NCBI GenBank assembly: GCA_019739215.1
Contig: JAHHDR010000044.1
Span: 84,035 to 148,034, forward strand
Direction of reading: 5' to 3'
DNA length: 64,000 nt
Source of the DNA: Rhizobium sp.
GTDB taxonomy: Bacteria; Pseudomonadota; Alphaproteobacteria; Rhizobiales; Rhizobiaceae
The translations under genes were made by a program, and so were the position numbers. The notes under the pieces were generated by a model. It did no database searches, was not told where the DNA came from, and saw only the letters and a list, made by a program, of their open reading frames with translations. Shown here piece by piece: positions 54,198 through 64,000 of this stretch (position 1 is the stretch's first letter; every line of letters begins with the position of its first letter).

Positions 54198-55475
54198 ATG
54201 ACGACAGCAGAGATATTCGCTTCCGGCAAGGTCGACCTCGTTTCGCCTGCAAAGGTGAAATCTGGGGGCGCAAGGACCATTCGCGCCGGGTTCATCCCGC
54301 TGGTCGATGCCTCGGTGCTGATCGCTGCGGCCGAGTTCGGCTTCGCCGCACGCGAGGGACTGACGCTCGATCTCGTCAAGGATGTCTCCTGGGCCAATGT
54401 CCGCGACCGTCTCGCCTTCCGGCAGTTCGATGTCGCCCACATGCTGTCGCCGATGCCGGTTGCTGCGATGCTCGGCCTCGGGTCCAACCCCTCTCCCACC
54501 ATCACGCCGTTCTCGCTCGGGCGCGGGGGCAATGCGATCACGCTATCGATCCGTCTTTACGAGCGGATGCGACATGCGGCGGGGCTGGCGGTCCATGCCA
54601 GCGCGCTCGAGAACGCGAAAGCTCTTGCGCTGGTGCTCGCAACGATGCGGAAGGCCGGTGAGCCTATGCCGACGCTTGGCGTGACCTATCCCTTCTCGTC
54701 GCACAATTACGAGTTTCGCTACTGGCTGGCAGCCGGGGGCATCGATCCGGACCGCGACGTGAAACTGGTCGTGGTGCCGCCGCCTATGACGTCGGATGCA
54801 CTGGCGGCCGGTGAGATCGACGGCTTCTGCGTCGGAGCCCCCTGGAACATGGTGGCCTCGGAGCGCGGTGTCGGCCGTATCGTGGCGACCAAGCAGGACA
54901 TCTGGCCCGCGGCACCGGAAAAGGTGGTCGGCATGCGGCCGGATTGGGCCCTCAGCCATTCCGAGACGGTGTCGCGGCTGATCGTAGCGCTGGATGCTGC
55001 CGCGCGCTGGTGCGACCGGCCGGAAAACCACGACACGCTGGCCGGGACACTTGCCGAGCCGCGCTATCTTGCGGCGCCGGTCCATATCATCCGCAACGTG
55101 CTCTCCGGCGAGTTCAGCCTGGACGCGTCAGGCAACCGACGGATCATCGACAGCTATTTCCAGTTCCACCAGGGCCACGCCAACTATCCCGATCCGGACC
55201 AGGCGCTGTGGATCTACAGCCAGATGATCCGCTGGGGACAGGTGGATCACGGCCAGGCCAACGCGGCGCGCGCCGCATCGGCCTACCGGCCGGACCTGTA
55301 CCGCATGGCCCTTGGCGCCGAGGCCGTCCCCGCGCCAGACTCCATGGCGCGCGAACGGACTCGCGACCGCTTTATGGATGGCCTCGCCTTCGACCCTGCG
55401 GCAATCGGCGATTATGTCGACGCATTTCCGGTCAGGAACAGCGTTTCTGCCCCCCTTACGACCGGCGAAATGTAA
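54198..55475 (+). CDS. nasS: nitrate sensor NasS (NrtA-like periplasmic-fold protein)
   Basis: ATG 54198 gives 425 residues without signal peptide, homologous to NrtA (AGFIPLVDASVLIAAAEFGF, PSPTITPFSLGRGGNAITLS, FRYWLAAGGIDPDRDVKLVV). The lack of an export signal and pairing with nasT identify it as the cytoplasmic NasS sensor, which releases NasT on binding nitrate or nitrite. A GTG-type start at 54189 is also open. Confidence 0.93.
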   Translation: MTTAEIFASGKVDLVSPAKVKSGGARTIRAGFIPLVDASVLIAAAEFGFAAREGLTLDLVKDVSWANVRDRLAFRQFDVAHMLSPMPVAAMLGLGSNPSPTITPFSLGRGGNAITLSIRLYERMRHAAGLAVHASALENAKALALVLATMRKAGEPMPTLGVTYPFSSHNYEFRYWLAAGGIDPDRDVKLVVVPPPMTSDALAAGEIDGFCVGAPWNMVASERGVGRIVATKQDIWPAAPEKVVGMRPDWALSHSETVSRLIVALDAAARWCDRPENHDTLAGTLAEPRYLAAPVHIIRNVLSGEFSLDASGNRRIIDSYFQFHQGHANYPDPDQALWIYSQMIRWGQVDHGQANAARAASAYRPDLYRMALGAEAVPAPDSMARERTRDRFMDGLAFDPAAIGDYVDAFPVRNSVSAPLTTGEM

Positions 55476-55832
55476 GCCGGCGCTTGCTGCCCTGCACAAA
55501 ATCTCGCCCGCTCGCTCGCGACGCAGCACAAAACTAGGGCAAGACTTCGAATGCCCAAAATTCGAGCGTCCGGTATATCTCCAAAATAATCCAGCATTAT
55601 CAATAAATTGCCGGGCGCCGTGCAAACTGGCACGCCGGTTGCAAGGAGATTTAAGCCGGGTCAATGGCGACCGGGCGGATGAGCGCGCCATAAGCGCTTC
55701 ACATAGACAACGACGTCGCAAGGTTTTGCAGCCGGGATCCTCCCATTCCCGTGGCGCAATTACCGAGCGGCGTTTTTTTTGTGTCTGGGCCACGCCCGCA
55801 GCGACCGGGCCCACAACGACAGGGGATGCTTG
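55476..55832 (+). promoter_or_regulatory. leader of nrtA with stem-loops and U-run, likely NasT target
   Basis: The 357-nt leader contains AGCGC-GCCATAA-GCGCT (55682-55698) and a bulged GCCGGGA...TCCCGTGGC hairpin (55731-55755), then eight Ts (55773-55780) 53 bp before nrtA. This is the layout of ANTAR-controlled nas leaders, where paired hairpins with hexaloops precede a terminator. I could not fix a good stem directly abutting the U-run, nor confirm hexaloop residues. Confidence 0.55.
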
Positions 55833-57131
55833 ATGACCAAATTCGTGACCGCCGGCCTGACGCGCCGCACTCTACTCAAGACATCAGCCACCGCGGCGCT
55901 TGTCGGTGCCATGAAGGCCACTTTCCCCTCGGGCGCCTTTGCGGCGACGGCTGGTCCGGAGGTCACGGGCGCCAAGCTCGGCTTCATCGCGCTGACGGAT
56001 GCAGCGCCGCTGATCATCGCCAAAGAGATGGGCCTGTTCGAGAAGCACGGCATGCCGGATGTCGAAGTTGCCAAGCAGGCGTCCTGGGGCGCGACGCGCG
56101 ACAATCTCGTCCTCGGCGGCGAAGCGAACGGCATCGACGGCGCGCATATCCTGACACCGATGCCCTATCTCATCCATGCCGGCAGGGTGACGCAGAACAA
56201 TGTCCCGGTGCCGATGGCGATTCTGGCGCGTCTCAACTACGACAGCCAGGGAATTTCGGTCGCCAAGGAATATGCCGAGACCGGCGTCCAGCTCGACGCA
56301 TCGAAGCTGAAGGCGGCGTTCGAGGCCAAGAAGGCCGCCGGCAACGAGGTCAAGGTCGCCATGACCTTCCCCGGCGGCACGCATGATCTCTGGCTTCGCT
56401 ACTGGCTCGCGGCCGGTGGCATCGACCCTGACAAGGACGTCTCGACCATCGTCGTTCCCCCTCCGCAGATGGTCGCCAATATGAAGGTTGGCAACATGGA
56501 CGCTTTCTGTGTCGGCGAACCCTGGAACGAACAGCTCGTCAACCAGGGGATCGGCTTCACCGCCTGCACCACCGGCGAGCTCTGGAAGGGACATCCGGAG
56601 AAGGCGCTCGGCATGCGCGCCGAGTGGATCGAGAAGAACCCCAATGCCGCAAAGGCGCTGCTGATGGCCGTGATGGAGGCCCAGCAATGGTGTGAAAGCA
56701 TGGAGAACAAGGAGGAAATGGCCAAGATCCTCGGCAAGCGCCAGTGGTTCAACGTGCCTCCGAAGGACGTGCTCGGCCGCCTCAAGGGCGATATCAACTA
56801 TGGCAACGGTCGCGTTTCCGAAAAGACCGACCTCTACATGAAGTTCTGGCGCGACCAGGCTTCCTATCCCTTCAAGAGCCATGACGCCTGGTTCCTCGCC
56901 GAGAACATCCGCTGGGGCAAGTTCGCGCCGGATACCGATATCAAGGCGCTGGTCGACCAGGTGAACCGCGAGGACATCTGGCGCGCGGCCGCCAAGGATC
57001 TTGGCGTCGCTGCGGCCGACATTCCGGCCTCGTCATCGCGCGGCAGGGAGACCTTCTTCGACGGCAAGGTCTTCGATCCCGAAAACCCGTCCGCCTATCT
57101 CGAAAGCCTCTCGATCAAGGCCTCGTCCTGA
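55833..57131 (+). CDS. nrtA: nitrate ABC transporter substrate-binding protein
   Basis: ATG 55833 gives 432 residues with a twin-arginine signal (LTRRTLLKTSATAALVGAMK). The mature protein follows the NrtA pattern (AKLGFIALTDAAPLIIAKEM, LRYWLAAGGIDPDKDVSTIV, FCVGEPWNEQLVNQGIGFTA). It binds nitrate in the periplasm and feeds NrtB. The leader upstream suggests NasST control. Confidence 0.95.
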   Translation: MTKFVTAGLTRRTLLKTSATAALVGAMKATFPSGAFAATAGPEVTGAKLGFIALTDAAPLIIAKEMGLFEKHGMPDVEVAKQASWGATRDNLVLGGEANGIDGAHILTPMPYLIHAGRVTQNNVPVPMAILARLNYDSQGISVAKEYAETGVQLDASKLKAAFEAKKAAGNEVKVAMTFPGGTHDLWLRYWLAAGGIDPDKDVSTIVVPPPQMVANMKVGNMDAFCVGEPWNEQLVNQGIGFTACTTGELWKGHPEKALGMRAEWIEKNPNAAKALLMAVMEAQQWCESMENKEEMAKILGKRQWFNVPPKDVLGRLKGDINYGNGRVSEKTDLYMKFWRDQASYPFKSHDAWFLAENIRWGKFAPDTDIKALVDQVNREDIWRAAAKDLGVAAADIPASSSRGRETFFDGKVFDPENPSAYLESLSIKASS

Positions 57132-57199
57132 TTTCGCCCCGACTTGATATCGCCGACCGGCGTACTCCTGCGCCGGCCGCCCAAAGAATTCTGGAGTGA

Positions 57200-58096
57200 A
57201 TGATGACTGCACTCGCCCGCAAGGAAAAGACGGCCATGCCGACCAAGCCCAAGGCCGAAGGCAAGGTGGTGGCGCTGGCGCCGCGCCCGGTCCGGACATT
57301 CGATGCCATGGCCATGGCTGCCCATGCTGCCAGGAACGTGGTGCCGCCACTGCTCGTGCTGGCGCTGCTTCTCGGTGTCTGGCAGATGCTCTGTTCGGCT
57401 CCCGGCGCCTCGCTGCCGCCACCGTCGCAGGTCTGGGAGGAGAGTTACGACCTGATCGCGTCGCCCTTCTTCGACCTTGGTTCGCAGGACATCGGGCTCG
57501 GCTGGCGGGTGCTGGTGTCGCTCCAGCGCGTCGCCTACGGCTTCGGGCTGGCGGCGATCGCCGGCGTGCTGATTGGCGCTGTCATCGGCCAGTCGGTCTG
57601 GGTGATGCGCGGGCTGGACCCGATCTTCCAGGTGCTGCGCACCGTGCCGCCGCTCGCGTGGCTGCCGCTGTCGCTCGCAGCCTTCCAGGATTCCAATCCC
57701 TCGGCGATCTTCGTGATCTTCATCACCTCGATCTGGCCTGTCATCATCAACACCGCCGTGGGCGTGCGCAACATTCCGCAGGACTATCGCAATGTCGCGC
57801 AGGTGCTCAGGCTCAACCATGTCGAGTTCTTCTACAAGATCATGCTGCCATCCGCGGCTCCCTATATCTTCACCGGTCTGAGGATCGGCATCGGCCTCTC
57901 CTGGCTCGCCATTGTCGCGGCTGAGATGCTGACCGGCGGCGTCGGCATCGGCTTCTTCATCTGGGACGCGTGGAATTCGTCGCGCCTGCCCGACATCATC
58001 GTGGCGCTCGCCTATATCGGCGTCACCGGCTTCATCCTCGACAAACTGGTCTCCGCCGCCGGCAGGTTCGTCACCCGCGGCGCGGCGACCAATTAA
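57200..58096 (+). CDS. nrtB: nitrate ABC transporter permease
   Basis: 298 residues with about six membrane helices. The permease EAA-type loop is present (EMLTGGVGIGFFIWDAWNSS near 240) along with RTVPPLAWLPLSLAAFQ near 146. The first ATG pair (57200/57203) follows CTGGAGTG. It belongs to the NitT/TauT permease group. Confidence 0.95.
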   Translation: MMTALARKEKTAMPTKPKAEGKVVALAPRPVRTFDAMAMAAHAARNVVPPLLVLALLLGVWQMLCSAPGASLPPPSQVWEESYDLIASPFFDLGSQDIGLGWRVLVSLQRVAYGFGLAAIAGVLIGAVIGQSVWVMRGLDPIFQVLRTVPPLAWLPLSLAAFQDSNPSAIFVIFITSIWPVIINTAVGVRNIPQDYRNVAQVLRLNHVEFFYKIMLPSAAPYIFTGLRIGIGLSWLAIVAAEMLTGGVGIGFFIWDAWNSSRLPDIIVALAYIGVTGFILDKLVSAAGRFVTRGAATN

Positions 58097-58108
58097 GGAG
58101 GCGCGATC

Positions 58109-58906
58109 ATGCAGGCCTATCTCAAGCTCGACCATATCGCCAAGCATTTCGATCGCGCCGGTAGCCGTTCGGAGGTGCTGCGCGACATCAACCTCACCAT
58201 CGCCAAGGGCGAGTTCGTCTCGATCATCGGCCATTCCGGCTGCGGCAAGTCGACCCTGCTCAACCTGGTCGCCGGCCTGATCCGGGTCTCGACCGGCGCG
58301 GTGCTGCTCGAGAACCGCGAAGTCAACTCGCCGGGGCCGGAACGCGCCGTGGTGTTCCAGAACCACAGCCTCCTGCCCTGGCTGACGGTCTATGAGAATG
58401 TCAACATCGCCGTCACCAAGGTGTTCGGCTCCAAGAAATCCAAGGTCGAGCGGCACGACTGGATCATGCACAACCTCGATCTTGTGCAGATGGGTCACGC
58501 CAAGGACAAGCGCCCGGCGGAAATCTCGGGCGGCATGAAGCAGCGCGTCGGCATCGCCCGGGCGCTCGCCATGGAGCCGAAGATCCTGCTGCTCGACGAA
58601 CCGTTCGGCGCGCTCGACGCGCTGACCCGAGCGCATCTCCAGGACGCCGTGATGGAAATCCACCACCGGCTCGGCAACACGATGGTGATGGTCACGCACG
58701 ATGTCGACGAGGCCGTGCTGCTGTCCGACCGCATCGTGATGATGACCAACGGCCCGGCCGCCCATATCGGCGAGGTGCTGGACATCCCGCTTGCCCGACC
58801 CCGCAACCGGATCGAGCTTGCCTCGGACCGGACCTATCTCAAATGTCGCGAAGCCGTGCTGAAGTTCCTCTACGAACGCCACCGCTTCGTCGAAGCCGCG
58901 GAGTGA
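58109..58906 (+). CDS. nitrate ABC transporter ATP-binding protein
   Basis: 265 residues: Walker A GHSGCGKST near 42, Q loop (VVFQNHSLLPWLTVYENV), signature ISGGMKQRVGIARAL near 139, Walker B ILLLDEPFGALDALT and the H-loop (MVTHDVDEA). It is a single ATPase of NrtD/NasD type, without the NrtA-like C-terminal domain of cyanobacterial NrtC. Confidence 0.95.
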   Translation: MQAYLKLDHIAKHFDRAGSRSEVLRDINLTIAKGEFVSIIGHSGCGKSTLLNLVAGLIRVSTGAVLLENREVNSPGPERAVVFQNHSLLPWLTVYENVNIAVTKVFGSKKSKVERHDWIMHNLDLVQMGHAKDKRPAEISGGMKQRVGIARALAMEPKILLLDEPFGALDALTRAHLQDAVMEIHHRLGNTMVMVTHDVDEAVLLSDRIVMMTNGPAAHIGEVLDIPLARPRNRIELASDRTYLKCREAVLKFLYERHRFVEAAE

Positions 58907-58910
58907 ACCC

Positions 58911-61363
58911 ATGACCGAAAAACTCGTCATCATCGGCAATGGCATGGCGCCGGGCCGCATGCTGGAAAACTTGTTCGAGAACGGCGCCCGGCCACTACGA
59001 AGTCACGATCTTCAACGCCGAGCCGCGGGTCAACTACGACCGCATCATGCTCTCGCCGGTGCTCTCGGGCGAGAAGAGCTATGAGGACATCATCATCCAC
59101 GGTGACGGCTGGTACATCGAGAACAACGTGACCGCTCTACAAGGGCGCACAAGGTCGTATCGCATCGACCGCGACAAGCAAGACCGTGACCATCTGACAA
59201 AGGCGTCACCGAAAGTTACGACAAGCTGGTGATCGCCACCGGTTCTGTCCCCTTCATCATCCCCGTGCCCGGCAACGATCTTGCCGGGCGTTCTCAGCTA
59301 TCGCGATCTCGACGACGTGCACGCGATGCTGCTCGCGGCGAAGTCGCGCGGCCAGGGCCGTCGTGATCGGCGGCGGCCTGCTCGGGCTCGAAGCGGCAGC
59401 CGGGCTCAACGCGCAGGGCATGGACGTCACCGTCCTCCACCTGATGCCGACGCTGATGGAGCGCCAGCTCGATCCGGCCGCCGGCTATCTCCTGCAGAAG
59501 GCGGTGAAGGCACGCGGCATCAAGGTCATCACCAAGGCCAACACCAAAGCGATCCTCGGCGAGGCAAGGTTGACGGCGTCGAGCTCGCGGACGGCACGAT
59601 CCTGCCCGGCCGACATGGTGGTCATGGCGGTCGGCATCCGGCCCAACTCGGGCTCGCCAAGGAAGCCGGCCTTGCCGTCAATCGCGGCATCGTCGTCGAT
59701 GACGGCATGATCGACGTCGGATGCCGCGATCTTCGCGCTCGGCGAATGCGCCGAGGTCGAAGGCCAGGTGCTATCGGCCTCGTCGCACCGCTCTACGACA
59801 TGGCGCGTGTCGCTGCCGCGCACGCTTGCCGGCGACGTTCGCCGCCTTCGTCCTTCCGTCGCCACCCAAGCTCAAGGTCACCGGCATCAACCTCTATTCG
59901 GCGGCGATTTCGCCGACGGCGACGACCGCGAGGAGATCGTGCTGCGCGATGCCACGTCCGGCGTCTACAAGCGCCTGATCCTCAAGGACAACAGATCATC
60001 GGCACGGTCCTCTACGGCGAGACCGGCGATGGCGCCTGGTTCTTCGACTGATGAAGAAGGCGACCGACATCTCGGAGATGCGCGAGACCCTGATCTTCGG
60101 CCAGGCCTATCAGGGGGGTGCCCCGCTGGACCCTATGGCGGCCGTTGCAGCCTTGCCGGATGATGCGGAAATCTGCGGCTGCAACGGCGTCTGCAAGGGC
60201 AAGATCACCTCGCCATCACCGCGAAGGGGCTGACCTCCCTCGATGATGTGCGCGCCCATACCAAGGCCTCGGCCTCTGCGGCACCTGCACCGGCCTCGTC
60301 GAGCAGCTGATGACGCTCACGCTTGGCGACAGCTACAATCCCGGCCGCGGTGCAGCCGATGTGCACGTGCACCGATCTCGGTCACGACGACGTGCGCCGC
60401 CTGATCAAGGCCAAGGACCTCAAGACCATTCCCGCCGTGATGCAGGAACTGGAATGGAAGACCTCCTGCGGCTGCGCCAAATGCCGTCCTGCGCTGAACT
60501 ACTATCTCATCGCCACCTGGCCCGGCGAATACGAGGATGACGGGCAGTCGCGCTTCATTAATGAGCGCGTCCACGCCAACATCCAGAAGGACGGCACCTA
60601 CTCGGTGGTGCCCCGCATGTGGGGCGGCATGACCTCCTCCGATGAGCTGCGCGCCATCGCCGATGTCGTCGACAAATTCCGCATTCCGGCGGTCAAGGTC
60701 ACCGGCGGCCAACGCATCGACATGCTGGGCGTGAAGAAGGAGGACCTGCCGGCGGTCTGGGCCGACCTCAATGCTGCCGGCATGGTCTCGGGCGCCGCCT
60801 ACGCCAAGGGACTGCGCACGGTGAAGACCTGCGTCGGTTCCGACTGGTGTCGCTTCGGCACGCAGGACTCAACGGGCCTGGGCGTCCGCATCGAAAAGCT
60901 CATGTGGGGTTCGTGGACGCCGGCAAAGGTGAAGATGGCGGTCTCCGGATGTCCCCGGAACTGCGCCGAGGCAACCTGCAAGGATGTCGGCGTGATCTGC
61001 GTCGATAGCGGCTACGACATCAAGTTCGCGGGCGCCGCCGGCCTCGACATCAAGGGCACCGAAGACCTGTGCCACGTCGACACCGAGGACGAAGCGGTCG
61101 AGGTGATCGCCGCCCTGGTGCAGCTCTACCGCGAACAGGGCCGCTATCTCGAACGCATCTACAAATGGGCCAAGCGTGTCGGCATGGACTCGATCAAGGC
61201 GACGATCGTCGACGATCCCGACAAGCGCCAGCACTACTACGAGCGCTTCATCTATTCGCAGACCTTCGCGCAGGTCGACCCGTGGGAAGAGCGCGCCAAT
61301 GGCAAGGACGCGCACGAGTTCGCCGCGATGGCCGAGTTCGGCGTCCCGGCGGCGGCGGAGTAG
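58911..61363 (+). pseudogene. nirB: NAD(P)H-nitrite reductase large subunit, N-terminal half full of indels
   Basis: ATG 58911 (MTEKLVIIGNGMAPGRMLEN) starts a NirB whose first ~1.4 kb changes frame about ten times: the FAD/NAD domains (NAEPRVNYDRIMLSPVLSGE, VVIGGGLLGLEAAAGLNAQG, ADMVVMAVGIRPNSG) and first BFD-like cluster (ICGCNGVCKGKI) read in rotating frames. From 60323 the rest is intact, with CGCAKCRP, the sulfite/nitrite reductase half domain and siroheme-4Fe-4S ligands (KTCVGSDWCRFGT, SGCPRNCAEATC). It reduces nitrite to ammonium. The indel pattern looks like low-quality sequence, but decay cannot be excluded. Confidence 0.88.
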
Positions 61364-61368
61364 CGGCG

Positions 61369-61701
61369 ATGGATGACTGGATCGAGATCGGACGGGTCGC
61401 AGACATTCCCCGGCGCGGCGCGCGCTGCGTGACAACGCCGACTGGGCGCATCGCGGTGTTCCGCACGGTCGAGGATCAGGTCTTCGCGCTGGAGGACCGC
61501 TGTCCGCACAAGGGCGGCCCCCTCAGTCAGGGGATCGTTCATGGCGCGCAGGTCACCTGCCCGCTCCACAACTTCGTCATCTCGCTCGAGACCGGCACGG
61601 CGCAGGCGCCTGACGAAGGACAGGTCCGCACCATCCCCCTGTCGGTGGTCGAGGGCCGCATCTTCATGGCCCCCGAGGCGATGCTGTCGGCGGCCGAATG
61701 A
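61369..61701 (+). CDS. nirD: nitrite reductase small subunit (Rieske-type)
   Basis: ATG 61369 gives 110 residues with Rieske-like CPHKGGPLSQG and CPLHNFVISLETGTAQ, so the usual C-x-H and C-x2-H ligand sets are kept, unlike some NirD proteins that lack them. It partners NirB. It starts 5 bp after the nirB stop. Confidence 0.95.
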   Translation: MDDWIEIGRVADIPRRGARCVTTPTGRIAVFRTVEDQVFALEDRCPHKGGPLSQGIVHGAQVTCPLHNFVISLETGTAQAPDEGQVRTIPLSVVEGRIFMAPEAMLSAAE

Positions 61702-61744
61702 ATGTCGTTGCAGTCTCGCCCATCAAGTGACCCCCACCCTCGTT

Positions 61745-61850
61745 CCCTCCCCTCAAGGGGGAGGGAGGCGTTGGAACCGCGACGTCAGGCGAGTGGTGCC
61801 ACCGCAAACAGGAAACATGCAGTCAGTCTCCCCTCCCCCTTGAGGGGAGG
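61745..61850. repeat. inverted G/C-tract repeats between nirD and nasA
   Basis: CCCTCCCCTCAAGGGGGAGGG (61745-61765) and its reverse complement-like copy CCCTCCCCCTTGAGGGGAGGG (61830-61850) are 64 bp apart. Each copy is nearly self-complementary. A third partial form lies near 61919-61935 (CCCCTTTGAGGGGCAG). They resemble the dispersed intergenic repeats of rhizobia. Confidence 0.7.
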
Positions 61851-61988
61851 GCGCTTCTCGCTTCATCTCTGTTGTCGGAGACGCAAGCTGTAAAATAGAG
61901 CCGGTGCCACAATTGATCTACCCCTTTGAGGGGCAGATGTCCGGCAGGGCAGAGGGGGGTAAACGCCACGCACCAAGAGGGCAAACCA

Positions 61989-64000
61989 ATGCCCGTTGAA
62001 ACGAAAACCACCTGCCCCTATTGCGGCGTCGGCTGCGGCGTGCATCGCCACGCCACGACCTGACGGCAGCGTCGCGATCGCTGGCGATCCCGACCACCCC
62101 GCCAACTTCGGCCGCCTCTGCTCCAAGGGGGCCGCGCTGGCCGAGACACTCTCGCTCGACGGCCGCCTGCTCCATCCCGAGATCGGCGACCGGCGCACCG
62201 GCTGGGACGAGGCGCTCGATCTCGTCGCCTCGACCTTCCGCCGTAGCCATTGCCGAGCACGGCCCGGAGTCCGTTGCCTTCTATGGTTCCGGCCAGTTGC
62301 TGACCGAGGACTACTACGTCGCCAACAAGCTGATGAAGGGCTTCATCGGCGCGGCCAATATCGACACCAATTCGCGGCTGTGCATGGCCTCCTCGGTCGC
62401 CGGCCATCAAGCCGCGCCTTCGGGGCCGATACCGTGCCCGGGCACCTACGAGGACCTTGAGCTGGCCGATCTGGTGATCCTCGTCCGGCTCCAATCTCAG
62501 CTGGTGCCATCCGGTGCTCTACCAGCGGCTCGTTGCCGCCAAGGCGGCGCGGCCGAAGCTGCGTGTCGTCCTCATCGACCCGCGCCGCACCACCACCGCC
62601 GACGTCGCCGACCTGCACCTCGCCATCCGCCCCCGATGGCGACGCGGCGCTGTTCGTCGGCCTGCTCAATGCCCTCGCCGAGCGTGGACGCCATCGATCG
62701 AGACTTTGTCTCGGACTCGACCGGCGGCCTAACCGACGCCCTCGCCATTGCCCGCGAGTGGCCGCTTGCGCGCGTCGCTGAAGCGACCGGTCTGTCGCCG
62801 CGATGATCTTGCGGTCTTCTTCGACTGGTTCGCCGAGACCCCGCGCAGCGTCACCTGCCTTCTCGTCAGGGCGTCAACCAGTCGGCATCCGGCACCGACA
62901 AGGCCAACGCCATCATCAACTGCCACTCTGGCGACCGGCCGCATCGGCCGGCCCGGCATGGGCCCGTTCTCGCTCACCGGCCAGCCCAACGCCATGGGCG
63001 GGCGCGAGGTGGGCGGGCTGGCCAACATGCTGGCCGCGCACATGGCATTTCGAACGCTGCGAGCATCGATCGCGTGCGGCCGCTTCTGGCGCACTCGACC
63101 GGCGATCGCGGCCAAGCCGGGCCTCAAGGCCGTCGAGCTGTTCCGACGCCGTCGCCGACGGTCGCATCAAGGCGCTGTGGATCATGGCCACCAATCCCGT
63201 CGTCTCGATGCCCGAGGCCGGCAGCGGTGCGCGCCGGCGCTGCAGCGCCTGCCCCTTCGTCGTCGTCTCCGATATGAGCGCCGATACCGACACGGTCCGC
63301 CAGGCCCACGTGCGCCTCCCTGCCGCCGCCTGGGGCGAGAAGGACGGCACCGTCACCAATTCCGAGCGCCGTATCTCCCGCCAGCGCCCTTTCCTGACGC
63401 GCCCCGGCGAGGCGCAGGCCGGACTGGTGGCATCGTCAGCGAAGTGGCGCGGCGCATGGGGTTTCGCCGCCGCGTTCGACTACCGGTCATCTGCCCAGAT
63501 TTTTGCGGAGCACGCGGCGCTGTCCTGCCTTTGAGAACGGAGGTGCCCGTGATTTCAATATCGGTGCGCATGCCGGGATCGATGTCGATGCCTATGATGC
63601 GCTTGCGCCATTCCAAGTGGCCACAGCCACCCGGGGAGGATGCGCGGGCGAGCCGGTTCTTCGCGTCGGGACGCTTCTATCATCCGGATGGCAGGGCGCG
63701 CTTCGTCGCGCTCGACATGCCGGAGACCGAGCGGTGCAATGCGGATTTCCCGTTGACGCTGAACACCGGCCGCATCCGCGACCAATGGCACACGATGACG
63801 CGCACGGGCCGGAGCGTGCGGCTGTCGTCGCCATTTTGCCGAACCTTTTGCAGAAATCCACCCGAGGGACGCTGCCGGACCTCGGCATCGCCAGTGCCGC
63901 GCTGGTCGAGATCGAAAGCCCGCATGGCCGAGCCATCGTCCGGGCTTTGGTGACCGAACGGCAGAGGCCGGGCAATGTCTTCGTGCCGATGCACTGGAAC
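61989..64000 (+). pseudogene. nasA: assimilatory nitrate reductase, many frameshifts, 3' end beyond window
   Basis: ATG 61989 begins MPVETKTTCPYCGVGCGV, the [4Fe-4S] motif of molybdopterin nitrate reductases. Frames then rotate through recognisable parts: GDPDHPANFGRLCSKGAALA, KLMKGFIGAANIDTNSRLCM, VLIDPRRTTTADVADLHLAI, GRIGRPGMGPFSLTGQPNAM, LPLTLNTGRIRDQWHTMTRT-type (FPLTLNTGRIRDQWHTMTRT). At least ten indels are present. The enzyme would reduce nitrate to nitrite in the cytoplasm with bis-MGD. The pattern matches nirB upstream: likely base-calling or assembly errors. Confidence 0.88.

Noticed and set aside
57095..58960. 621-codon minus-strand frame over nrtB and the ATPase gene
   Set aside because: It is an antisense frame caused by high third-position G+C; the plus-strand genes have full ABC transporter motifs.

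Overview
The window looks like a chromosomal segment of an alphaproteobacterium, most likely order Hyphomicrobiales (Rhizobiales) and probably a Rhizobiaceae relative. The evidence is high G+C, the rplU-rpmA-[GNAT]-obgE-proB-proA-nadD order, a DUF982 protein, many small orphan proteins of rhizobial type, a NasT/NasS-nrtABC-nirBD-nasA nitrate assimilation locus, and RTX-type exoproteins. Identifications rest on reading the translated sequence; no database search was run.

Region by region. (1) 1-5.6 kb: an alpha-oxoamine synthase-like PLP enzyme (cut by the left edge), two paralogous LuxR-type regulators (one frameshifted), an unrecognised 329-residue protein (frameshifted) and a small secreted protein. 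Three copies of a palindrome, CTCACCAATATTGGTGAG or close variants, sit 62-82 bp upstream of the three leftward transcription units, so this looks like a small self-contained regulon. (2) 5.6-14.3 kb: a serine recombinase gene begins inside one arm of a 116-bp inverted repeat whose other arm lies 8.5 kb away. The enclosed segment, possibly invertible, carries small orphan genes, an AI-2E family permease, a frameshifted SRAP (YedK-like) gene and two RTX proteins. (3) 14.3-20.4 kb: accessory DNA with several relics (LigD, VOC, EAL), an HPP-CBS membrane protein and a carboxymuconolactone-decarboxylase-like protein. (4) 20.4-33.1 kb: a complete-looking type II secretion system in two divergent operons: leftward ferritin-like protein-gspD-prepilin peptidase-gspF-G-H-I-J-K-orphan, rightward gspE-L-M-C-like. 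(5) 33.1-34.9 kb: an integrase relic and an unrecognised gene next to tRNA-Ser(CGA). (6) 35-51.5 kb: housekeeping genes (L21, L27, ObgE, ProB, ProA, NadD, Trm112, LON protein, YbbN-type thioredoxin, YbaK/ProX, tRNA-Gly) interrupted by a giant Ig-repeat RTX protein, an EEP-family hydrolase and a further RTX protein. (7) 51.5-64 kb: an Atm1-type ABC exporter, then the nitrate assimilation locus.

How the parts fit. NasS (nitrate sensor) and NasT (ANTAR antiterminator) are expected to act on the 357-nt leader before nrtA and so control nitrate uptake (NrtABC), nitrate reductase (NasA) and nitrite reductase (NirBD). Four RTX proteins are probable type I secretion substrates, but no type I exporter is present. 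The T2SS operon begins with a Tat-signal ferritin-like protein, which may be a substrate.

Quality caution. Single-base frameshifts, often in short homopolymers, break at least five otherwise well-conserved genes, and nirB (N-terminal half) and nasA contain dense indels. In most cases the protein reads through in another frame with family identity intact, which fits sequencing or assembly error better than decay, although true pseudogenes cannot be excluded.
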